From Terana coerulea (lineage: Eukaryota; Basidiomycota; Agaricomycetes; Polyporales; Phanerochaetaceae), in assembly GCA_024811115.1 (NCBI GenBank), contig JAKOGH010000005.1, positions 1-64,000 of the forward strand: a stretch of 64,000 bases of DNA, written 5' to 3'. The notes under the pieces were generated by a model. That model ran no database searches. It saw only the letters and a program-made list of their open reading frames with translations, and had not been told where the DNA came from. Below are positions 55,686-64,000 of this stretch, piece by piece. The position numbers and the translations under genes were made by a program. Position 1 is the stretch's first letter. The number at the start of each line of letters is the position of its first letter.

Positions 55686-57393
55686 ATGCCTCGTGCAGCG
55701 AAACCCTCTGGAAAGACTAGGCACGACCCACTCCACGTCCAGCTCGGCGAAGACGAGCATGAGGCAAAGTACGGACGCGTAACTCATCCAGGCAAGCGGA
55801 GAAAATCTCATGCCGCACAGGACGATGAAGAAGAGACGGGAGAGGTACGTTAATAACTCGCGCTTTTGCAGCAAACACAATGCTAATAATTTACTTGAGC
55901 AGGTTATCCTCGATCCCAAGACCTCAAGGAAGATCTTCGAGCTTGCCCGAGAGCAGCAAGGAGAGCTTGAGGAGCCCGAAGATGAAGACGAGGAAGAGCC
56001 CAGTAAACCTAATTTTACCGCCGCCCGCTCACAAGATGCAGATGAGGACGAGGATGACATAGGAGACTATGATGAGGACGCTGAGGTGGAAGAGGTGGAA
56101 GAGATTGTACGTCCAAGCTTTCGGCTCAATGTGACTTTACCTTACATGCCTCCTAGGAAGTGGACGAAGGGGATCTTCGTACATTGGATGCTCTGCTTCC
56201 TGCCAATGCTGGCGAGAGGAGAACGCTCGCAGACATTATCTTCTCGAAACTAGAAAGCAGTCAAGCAGAGCAAACAACTGTGATACAGAAAACCACGCGA
56301 GGTACGCTTAGTCTGTCGTCAAATTCACGCTAGACCGCTAACCAGAGACAATATATGACAGATCCTGACCAAGCCCCCGACCCTGCTGCGGGCCTAAACC
56401 CAAAAGTAGTGGAGCTATATGAGAAGTACGTAGGCCTACTTGCGATTCTGCTCGTTTGTCTCATATCATTGCAGGGTTGGTCTTGTATTATCCCGATACA
56501 AGTCTGGCCCCCTTCCGAAACCCTTCAAAATCATCCCTTCCCTCCCCGCTTGGGCTCGCATGCTCGCGCTTACCCAGCCAGGAAAACTGGTCACCACAAG
56601 CTTGTCACGCCGCAACGCGAATATTCGTTTCGCAAATGAAGCCCAACCAAGCACGAGTATTCCTAGAAGGCGTACTTCTGGATGCCATTCGGGAAGATAT
56701 CCGCTTAACCAAGGACGGGTCTCGGAAGCAGAGGAACAACAGGAAGCTGAACGTACACTATTACGAGAGCTTAAAGCGAGCGCTGTATAAGCCCGCGGCC
56801 TTCTTTAAGGGCATCGTCTTCCCTCTCCTCCAAAATGGCTGTACCTTGCAAGAGGCGGCCATTGTCGCCTCTGTCCTTGCCAAAGTCAAGGTGCCTCTCC
56901 TCCATTCCTCGGCCGCTCTCATCCGCCTCGCGAACATGGACTACACCGGTACGCTCAGTTCTTTTTTCTGACACATCAAGCTGACCTGTAGCTAGGGCCA
57001 AACTCTCTCTTTATCCGGATATTGCTCGACAAGAAGCATGCTCTGCCGTACAAGGTCGTCGATGCCCTCGTATTCCATTTCATCCGCCTATCGAATACGT
57101 ACAAGGCCAAGCTTGGCCAATCAGACCGGCTCCCGGTGCTCTGGCACCAGAGTCTGCTGGTATTCTGCCAAAGGTCAGTGTTAAGCCGCATATATCTACG
57201 ATATCGCTTCATCCTGAATGTGACATGCAGGTATGCTTCGGACCTTACACCAGACCAAAAGGATGCCCTGCTCGATGTCATTCGGGCGAATCCACATCCG
57301 CAAATGGGCACTGAGGTCCGTCGAGAACTGCTCAGCTCCGTCGTGAGGGGAGCACCACGACCTGATGGAGACGGAGACGTATCGATGGATTGA
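55686..57393 (+). CDS. ENP1: Essential nuclear protein 1 / bystin, 40S ribosome biogenesis factor
   Basis: Nuclear and cytoplasmic factor of the 90S and pre-40S particles, needed for 18S rRNA maturation and 40S export. Exons 55686-55844, 55903-56106, 56157-56301, 56362-56425, 56475-56948, 56996-57173, 57231-57393; 461 aa after one correction. A basic N-terminus (KPSGKTRHDPLHVQL) and an acidic stretch precede the bystin domain: GLNPKVVELYEKVGLVLSRY, KSGPLPKPFKIIPSLPAW, ARVFLEGVLLDAIREDIRL, NVHYYESLKRALYKPAAFFK, GPNSLFIRILLDKKHALPYK. One extra G at 56581-56582 breaks the frame between LALTQP and ENWSPQ; all phases close without it. It is convergent with NOP9. Confidence 0.95.
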
Positions 57394-57593
57394 ATGTTGT
57401 ATTCTTTCTCAGCTTGTATAGTTTCCTCGGCTTTTTTTCGCCGCGTTCACGCCCACGAATCGGCATTACCATTGGCATGCAGTTATCACTCGATGCGTCA
57501 TTTGTACTGCGAAATCTAAGTCACTTAATCAAACCGGAGAGTCGGTGTGTTATACAATACTTTTCGAATCTACGAAAACCTGCAGCGCCATGT

Positions 57594-60577
57594 CTACACG
57601 GCCTTCTTTTTGTTCGACTTATGAGCCTTCTCGCCCTTAGGTGCAGCCTTGATCGCACCAAGGATATCTGTCAAATCCTTATCCTCCCCGTCTTTGTCTT
57701 TCTTGTGGCGCTTTCCCTTCGTATCGTCTTCGACATTAGGTGCGGGTGTTTGAGGCACCGGTACATCTGCACCGAGTCCTGCCTTCTTCACCTTCTTCCC
57801 CAGCTTATCCTCGAAGAGCTGGTCGATCTCGTCCTCCTGCCTGTTCTTCCGCTTCTTCGACTTCTTCTCGACGCCATTGGGTGTTCCTGGCTGTGTTGCA
57901 GCTGGCGTGGGTGTCGCCGGGGCAGTCGGTAATGGCGTGTTGGCGGCGGTAGAGGGCTTAGTGTTGACCTGCAGATTCTTCCACTGCTCCGGATCCCGTT
58001 GCAGGAGGTACAGGTTGAGATGCCTCGCGAAGAATTTGCCGTAAAACGAGGCGACGAGATCTCGCTCGTGGCGTATGAGCGACCGCGCGATCTTTTCCTG
58101 TAATGCGGTTTCAGTTTGGTAGGACAGCGGACGCAGCCGTGTCTGTTCACCTTGAGGTAGGTATCTGCAAAGGCCCAACAGTTGTCTCCGACGCGACTGC
58201 CTATTCGGTCGTCGACAAGGGTCTCGTAGTGGCCGATGAAGTTCATCACAAACTTCCTCTTCTCCTTGAAGGGAACAGTGGACGATTGTAGAACGACATC
58301 CAGCACGCGGGATGCAGTCACATCTTGGGCCATTTCAATCTGTTCCTCTACAGTCTGCGCGAAAAGGCTATTATGACGCGTCAGCGGTCTCGTAGAACGT
58401 CGCTCATTGACCAACGCACCTGTCAAGGACAGGCTGATTATGCGGGGCAGGAAGCTGCAGCATAGACTGGAGCAGAACGGCGCCTTGAGTTTTCGGAGCC
58501 ATGGGATCTTCTGCAGTGTCACGACGCGAATTACTTCTGCCGCGGCGGTCATGATGCTCTTTCTCCGGTTGCCGCTTCTCCTCCTGTTCATGGTCTTTCT
58601 TCATCTGCTCTTCTGCCTTCTCCTTTGCTCTGGCATAATCCTGTAGGATCGATTAGTAGCGTAGCGGGACTCAACAATCGTAGATACCTTGAGCGGGAGC
58701 AGCCTCAGCACGCATGGGATGAGGTTTTACGTCCCTGAACTGAGTCTAGTGGCGTACCAGACCCCTCTGTAATGACCTAACGGGTGTCAGGATTCGCAAC
58801 AGGTGGAGCCTGACGCAAGAAACATACCTTCAGGACGGCCGGCTCATGCGCTTTCAGCGCAGCTGCACGGTCGACCATGGCACGCAGGACACCCGTTCTG
58901 GCAGAAGCTGGAAGGAAAGGTTGAGAACGGTATGTCTAACATTATGTCCTACTGAACCCATACCGAATATCTTCTCAGAAACCCCCTCAAGCTCTTCACA
59001 AGCGTGAGCCAGCTGTTCCTCTGAGACACGTTCCAAAGCCTTGGCAGCAACAAAGTTCGCCACGGGATGAGTCGCCAGTCGAGCAAGTTTACCTCGAAGA
59101 TACACACTCCAGACTGTGTCGAAGGCCTCTTCAGGTAATTTGCGGACCAGTGTTTCGAGAAGGTGAGATGACGTTGGGTCACGAAGCAAGGTGCCGACAT
59201 AGTCTGACTGTTCGTAACCTTCCAGATTGCTCTCATCTGCAGCCAAGATTTCGTCACTCTATGTATACGCGTTTTCTCGGCAGACTCACGCAATTGTGCT
59301 ATAAGACTGTCGAGAACTCTGTCCGAAAGTGAGTCAGGCTCATTTGCAAGATCCTGGTCGGCCTCGATTTCGAGCAACATCTGTGACATATTCAGCATGG
59401 TGCTGGGCTTCAGACATGAGGAACCGACCTGCAGGACTGGACTAGCTACCTGGCTTGCTGCCAGTGCCCGGACCTCGTTCGCACCGAGCTGGTCCCTAAG
59501 AGTCCGTACGAATTTCTCCGCTTCAGCATTGAATTCCTGCGGCGTAACTTTTTCCGAGTCTCCGGCTGCTTTCTGCTTCTGCCCGTCAGCAAAGACAGAC
59601 TTCATGGGCCCTTGACGAGCTTTATATGCGGCGCTCTTCTTTGAGCGGAGGGTAGAAGACCGTTGGTGGGCGGGGAACAGCTTCGGCGTGAGCAACGCAA
59701 GAAGGGCTCGCAGTGGATGGGAAGCAAACGGATCCATAATCGAGGAGGAAAACTCAGGGAGTAATTCCTAACAATCAATCAGTCGTTGACACAGTGCTGT
59801 GAGAATAAGTGAGCATACCTCACAAAGCTCGAGAACCATATCCTTCATCAGCGGCAAAACCCCTTCCTCACTCGATTCGGGCGCAGGAGGTAGTATGCCA
59901 CGGCACTGAGATTAGGTTAGCGCCAATTCAACGCCCCAGCGGAAGTGACTGACCTCTCGAGCAATAGTGTCCCCCGCGACCTCTAGGAACGTTTGACAAA
60001 CATGGGACGCGAACCGATGTTTGAACAACTTCACATATCTGTACTTTTATTTACAGCTTTCCCCATGAATGTGTTACAGTGTCAACTCACGAGCCCGTTA
60101 ACCGGTCCATGAAAACCCGTCTCGCGAAGTCGTCCATCGAATGCGCCATTCGCTCCAGGATGGTGGAACAGTCGGGATCCGTTGCTAGCTCCTTCTCTTT
60201 GTCAGACATCTCAGCCAAAGAAGCAACAAAGAAAAGACGACGGTCTGAGGGTTCAATCAATGAGAGTTTAAGCCCTGCAGTGGATGGTTCATACCTTCAT
60301 TTGGGTCTGTCTCGTCATTTGCAGGTGCTGCGCTGCTTCCTTCCTCCTGCCATTCACGCAGCTGTACGTCTACGGTACGAAAGTATGCTTTGACTTCCGA
60401 GTCTACATAGCCGAATGGTGCCTCATCGTTGGGTGGTTCAGCGCCATGACCGGACACTATCCATGACGGCCCAGTTTCATGTTCAGTGTGAGGGACAGGT
60501 TCTGGTGACGGAGCCTGCGGCACATCCTCTTGAACTTTCTTATGCTTCTTTCCACGCTTCCTGTTTTCTCTAGGCAT
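57594..60577 (-). CDS. NOP9: Nucleolar pumilio-repeat protein NOP9
   Basis: RNA-binding factor of the 90S pre-ribosome required for 18S rRNA processing. Exons 60577-60295, 60244-60091, 60038-59954, 59905-59819, 59767-59429, 59380-59290, 59236-58964, 58907-58828, 58776-58688, 58640-58420, 58367-58151, 58097-57594; about 807 aa. A Lys-rich nucleolar N-terminus ([14 protein letters not shown]) is followed by [20 protein letters not shown] and [14 protein letters not shown], Puf-type repeats ([73 protein letters not shown]), and a Lys-rich tail ([23 protein letters not shown]). A missing A in the run at 58724-58727 breaks exon 9; restoring it gives exactly 30 codons. Confidence 0.92.
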
Positions 60578-60762
60578 CGTAATGAGACAGTAATTGGCGG
60601 GAGGTTATGCAGGCGGAATGAACAAGGTAATGGTGGAAGGAGGGAAATTCGGTATGGACGCGCTTAGCGCCCCAAGCGCTCCGCGTTTACACCGGCGCCC
60701 ATCAGCAATTATGCTTTGTGGCGTCGCCGGATCGGGGTAGGTCCTTTTGATCACAAACAGTC
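60578..60762. promoter_or_regulatory. Short divergent promoter region of NOP9 and NCS6
   Basis: The starts of the two genes are 185 bp apart, implying a shared, probably TATA-less promoter. Confidence 0.5.
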
Positions 60763-62146
60763 ATGTCCCCTCGACTCTGCGCTCTCTGTGGAGATGCCAA
60801 AGCTATCCTCAAGAGGCCAAAAACAGGACAGCAGATATGCAAAGAGTGTTTCTTCTCCGTCTTCGAGACCGAGGTTCACAACACTATCACAGAGGCGAAG
60901 TTATTCAAACCCGGAGACCGAGTCGCAATAGGTGCTTCAGGTGGTAAGGTGTGATGCTTCCCCTTGGTACGGGAAGGAAAGCTGAGCTGTCTTTCTAAGA
61001 TTCCACTGTTCTGGCCTATGTGATGAAGACACTAAATGATCCGATATCAGTATGGCTTGAATCTGTTTTTGCTCTCCATAGACGAAGGGATAACAGGGTA
61101 CCGGGACGACTCTCTCGAGGTGCGTAGCCAGCTGATGGACATTTTTCGCGCTTAATAAGCGCGGAATTTCAGACCGTAAAGCGAAATCAACAACAGTATG
61201 ACATGCCTCTCAAGATCCTCTCATATGACGAATTGTACGGTTGGACCATGGATGCGATCGTCTCGCAGGTTGGCAAGAAGAACAATTGCACGTTTTGCGG
61301 AGTCTTCCGACGGCAAGCTCTAGATCGCGGTGCTGCTATGCTACATGTGGACCACATAGTTACTGGACACAATGCGGACGACATCGCAGAGACTGTTCTC
61401 ATGAACAGTGAGTCATGATTGGTTATAAGGTGCTGAGCGATCCACTCATCTGGTACAAGTTATGCGAGGAGATATAGCTCGGCTAGGGCGCTGTACATCT
61501 ATATGTACACAAGGAGAAGACACTATCAAGCGGTCGAAGCCCTTCAAGTACGCATATGAGAAAGAGATCGTGATGTGAGCTCGCGTGACGTCGATGTTCC
61601 TCGGACAGTCACTGATTGCAATCAGGTATGCGTACTTCAAGAAGCTGGACTACTTCTCGACGGAGTGCATATATTCTCCGGATGCATACAGAGGACATGC
61701 ACGGGTGTTCCTGAAAGATCTCGAAGCTGCTCGCCCGAGCGCGATCATAGACATCATTCATTCCGGCGAGGCCTTCGAAATCAAGGAGGAAGTAAAGGTG
61801 ACTCAGAAGCTGCAACGTATGTGGGACGTATACCACCCAGGGCTTTCAAACTAATCAGCTTACGCAGAGACCTGTAAGAGGTGCGGTTACATGTCGAGTA
61901 ATGAGCTCTGCAAAGCTTGTAGCCTATTGGAAGGACTGGAGCGGGGCATGCCGCAAGCAGCTATCGTAAGAGCTCGTCCAATCTTTTCTCGCTTGGCAAC
62001 TGAACATCCACGCCCAGACTGACCGGGCGCGAAAGAAGCTGGCGGCCGAAGGAGAGGCTCCTGAAAACCTGCGCACCATCCCATGTTTCCATAGACCCGG
62101 TCCCGATAGCTCACGCCCACCAAGTGACAGTATTGCTACTCAATAG
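60763..62146 (+). CDS. NCS6: Cytoplasmic tRNA 2-thiolation protein NCS6/CTU1
   Basis: PP-loop ATPase of the Urm1 pathway that thiolates U34 of tRNA-Lys, -Glu and -Gln. Exons 60763-60948, 61000-61119, 61173-61407, 61460-61574, 61626-61816, 61868-61965, 62018-62146; 357 aa, the family length. Motifs: N-terminal CALC and CKEC pairs, the PP-loop signature IGASGGKDST (split by intron 1), [42 protein letters not shown], and C-terminal CKRCGY and CKAC zinc pairs. Two one-base problems: a G appears missing at the first exon-intron border (about 60949), and there is an extra C at 61041-61042 inside LNDRYQYG. Both would be invisible to a simple gene finder. Confidence 0.93.
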
Positions 62147-62188
62147 TAACACGATACTTCCGTTCAAGTCTTTGACCGAGCACCGTGG

Positions 62189-62494
62189 ATGTCGTTTGGT
62201 AAGAAAAATGAAGGGAGCAAGACTTATGGAGCGATGTACAGAAAGGTTAGAGCGCGGATATGGTATACCGAGAGATTCAAGGAAATGCGCGAAAGCTTGC
62301 GCCAGATGAAAGATGTGGTTGCAGTCAAGCCGCCGCAGACCTCCATAGACGCTGCAGTACGCGACGTGTTCAACGCCACGGTTAGGCACTCGTATTTGGC
62401 GTGGATCTTACCGTCACTTAGTATGACTCGAGGGCAGGAACATTTTGCCTGTCATGTCCTCCGCACCCTCGCTCTAACAAGCCAGGAAGCATAA
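62189..62494 (+). other. Short open frame downstream of NCS6, unidentified
   Basis: The 101-residue frame starts MSFGKKNEGSKTYGAMYRKV and has a helical, Arg/Lys-rich middle (WYTERFKEMRESLRQMKDVV). No family was recognised. It starts only 43 bp after the NCS6 stop. It may be a small gene or spurious. Confidence 0.25.
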
Positions 62495-63181
62495 CCGTCA
62501 CCGCACGTGGGCATTCACGAGCCATTTCGTCCATCTCCTCCGCCCCCTCCTAAAAGCCCAGCAGCCATATCGTCTCCTCGACCTATCAACGTATACTAGT
62601 GACGGGTGCGAACAGGTGTGAAGCTTATCCGTGTATCCGTGCTGGCGCTGAAGGACCTCCATACAATGCAGTGGCGTCGGGTTTGGTGTCTGCCAGAGGC
62701 TACTCGTCCACCTCTCGCACCAGGCCCCTCCTTTGGCAGCATACTTAGCCTGAGACGACGAGCAATCTTGTGAGCCCACATTATATCCAAGTACATGAGG
62801 GTATTCTGTACATATGATTATCCGTAAATTGAGCCGGATTCTACCGTAGCCGCCACACATGGTCTTAACTACACGTTCACACAAGTTCCGACTGGAAAAC
62901 AGCTGGAGAAACTGACGGCCGGAGTCCAGATGGTGCGTCTGGCCGGGATTTAGCTGGCTGCCCGAAAGCTGAGTGCCACCGTGCAGGCGCGCAGGATTAC
63001 GGGTGGGCGTCCAGCTGGAAACCGGCGGTTCGACGCTCAGCCAATGGGGAGCAAGTCGCAATGTCACGGGCAGTTACTTACACTCGGTCGCCCATTCCAC
63101 GGCTCATTCACGCGCGTTTTGCGGTAGTAACGAATGCATAGTGTGCATACAGAATTATAAATACATATACATTGGGTCTAT
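62495..63181. other. Intergenic, nothing recognised
   Basis: No convincing coding frame; TTATAAATAC at about 63156-63165 is TATA-like and faces right. Confidence 0.35.
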
Positions 63182-63420
63182 TCATGTTCAGCAGGTACCA
63201 TCCTGGCAGATAGTGCTTCCATCATCTCGAGAGCCTCCTGCGCCTTCTTGCTGGGCACTGGATCATCAGTATCATCTGCCCCGTCGTCATCATCTTCCCC
63301 AGAGAATTGAAGGCGTCAGAAAGTACAGCAGAAGTGGGTGCCGAGGCATAGTTGAGCGAGCGAGGCCGAACCTGCTTGCAGCGCACGTCACTACATAAGG
63401 TAGCAGCAGACGGTCGCAAA
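63182..63420 (-). other. Antisense coding-like frame, possible C-terminus of a minus-strand gene
   Basis: Minus-strand reading gives LNYASAPTSAVLSDAFNSLG and, after a one-base shift in a G run near 63300, an acidic stretch EDDDDGADDTDDPVPSKKAQ followed by EALEMMEALSARMVPAEHE and a stop at 63182. It looks like a genuine C-terminus, but its upstream part would run antisense to the plus-strand frame ending at 63735. Confidence 0.3.
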
Positions 63421-63735
63421 CCGCCTCCAAGGCCCCGTGCCGCACCTCGAGACAAGACACCTGAGTACTTCTCACAAGATGTCAAACGCGCTGAGAATCT
63501 TGCTGACGAACGGGTCCTTGTGCACTTGCATAGCAAATTGGCGGCAGCGGGAAAAGGCCGGGAGAACCGTCAGAAAGCTGTACTAGAGGGTCTCGCAGAG
63601 GTGGACAATGGAACTGTTGAACTAGATGACATAGAGCCAGAGGCTTTCGCAGCTTTAGAAGAGCTTGGACCCATTGACTCGGATGGTGCTTCATCTGAGT
63701 CAGTCAGCTCCGAGTCAAGCTCCGAATTAGAGTAG
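63352..63735 (+). CDS. Acidic hypothetical protein, probably the last exon of a plus-strand gene
   Basis: From about 63400 the frame reads RKPPPRPRAAPRDKTPEYFS, then KRAENLADERVLVHLHSKLA, ENRQKAVLEGLAEVDNGTVE and LDDIEPEAFAALEELGPIDS, ending in a Ser/Glu tail at 63735. Codon content is strongly protein-like. No ATG is present in the frame upstream, so earlier exons are expected to the left but could not be placed. An antisense frame overlaps its upstream side (see findings). Function unknown. Confidence 0.45.
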   Translation: MSERGRTCLQRTSLHKVAADGRKPPPRPRAAPRDKTPEYFSQDVKRAENLADERVLVHLHSKLAAAGKGRENRQKAVLEGLAEVDNGTVELDDIEPEAFAALEELGPIDSDGASSESVSSESSSELE

Positions 63736-63897
63736 AACTTTTACTTTCTTGCTCATAATCTTATCACGTATATATTGTATCATACGCTGTATATAGTTTA
63801 CATTCAACTACACCCTTACTACAAGTAAATAATCGGTACATCCAGGCTGAACGGACAAAACGGACGCGACGCGACGGCTCTGCGGTCGTTGAGCGCT

Positions 63898-63960
63898 TAC
63901 CTCATTGGGCCTGCCCAATTAGGCAGGTGACCCATTGATCGGGGTGACCCATTGACTGTG
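63898..63960. repeat. Short direct and inverted repeats at the right edge
   Basis: CCTGCC and GGCAGG flank CAATTA as a small inverted repeat (63911-63928). GGTGACCCATTGA occurs twice directly after it (63926-63938 and 63944-63956). This may be the start of a repetitive element that continues beyond the window. Confidence 0.4.
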
Positions 63961-64000
63961 GCTTGACTGTAGTTACAACGTGATGTTCGTGACCTAGCCG

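Noticed and set aside
63000..63050. GGTTCGACGC resembling a tRNA B box
   Set aside because: No matching A box at the right distance and no cloverleaf could be drawn by eye.
1..64000. CRISPR arrays, bacterial operons, rRNA genes or a secondary-metabolite cluster
   Set aside because: No regularly spaced repeats, no rRNA sequence, and no polyketide synthase, NRPS, terpene cyclase or P450 gene seen; the gene content is eukaryotic and intron-rich.

Overview
The window is nuclear DNA of a filamentous basidiomycete, most likely an agaricomycete (a polypore-type fungus fits). The evidence is intron-dense genes with 45-70 bp GT..AG introns, several very short exons, protein families that I know mainly from agaricomycetes, and fungal housekeeping genes (OLE1-type desaturase, NUP160, ENP1, NOP9, NCS6, STI1, AP-3 mu). 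Gene models were built by hand from the sequence. Where exon phases close exactly from start to stop, I treat the model as firm.

Layout. 1-6476: a decayed Ty1/copia retrotransposon on the minus strand with both LTRs; it cuts a minus-strand gene whose first 60 codons survive at 6477-6658. 6.7-10.7 kb: a poorly preserved hypothetical gene and an F-box gene with an in-frame TGA. 11.1-12.9 kb: AP-3 mu adaptin. 13.1-14.3 kb: coding-like sequence I could not resolve. 14.4-16.1 kb: delta-9 fatty-acid desaturase with a cytochrome b5 tail. 16.9-20.2 kb: Zn2Cys6 transcription factor. 20.8-24.5 kb (minus): large Ser-rich coiled-coil protein. 24.5-26.8 kb: gene-poor. 26.8-35.5 kb: compact housekeeping block (isochorismatase-like hydrolase, DUF1748 micro-protein, OST2/DAD1, mitoribosomal SOD-like protein, STI1, ARA2-type aldo-keto reductase, NDUFA4-like subunit). 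35.9-40.5 kb (minus): nucleoporin NUP160/120. 40.5-43.3 kb: gene-poor. 43.4-53.3 kb: lineage-restricted small protein, cytochrome b5-like heme protein ending in HDEL, DEP-RGS regulator, coiled-coil protein, damaged alpha/beta hydrolase. 53.8-62.1 kb: UDP-glucuronate decarboxylase, ENP1/bystin, NOP9, NCS6/CTU1. 63.2-63.7 kb: two mutually antisense open frames that cannot easily both be real.

How the genes work together. Most are unrelated housekeeping genes packed with short shared promoters (OST2 with the SOD-like gene; UXS with ENP1; NOP9 with NCS6). ENP1 and NOP9, both factors of 40S/18S rRNA maturation, lie tail to tail, and NOP9 shares a promoter region with the tRNA 2-thiolation gene NCS6, so 53.8-62.1 kb is partly a translation-machinery neighbourhood. 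I found no secondary-metabolite, CRISPR or defence system.

A quality signal runs through the window. At least seven otherwise intact conserved genes carry one- or two-base frame breaks, mostly in mononucleotide or short repeats, and in several of them correcting that base makes all exon phases close. This looks more like residual assembly error than mass pseudogenisation, and frame breaks here should be read with that in mind.
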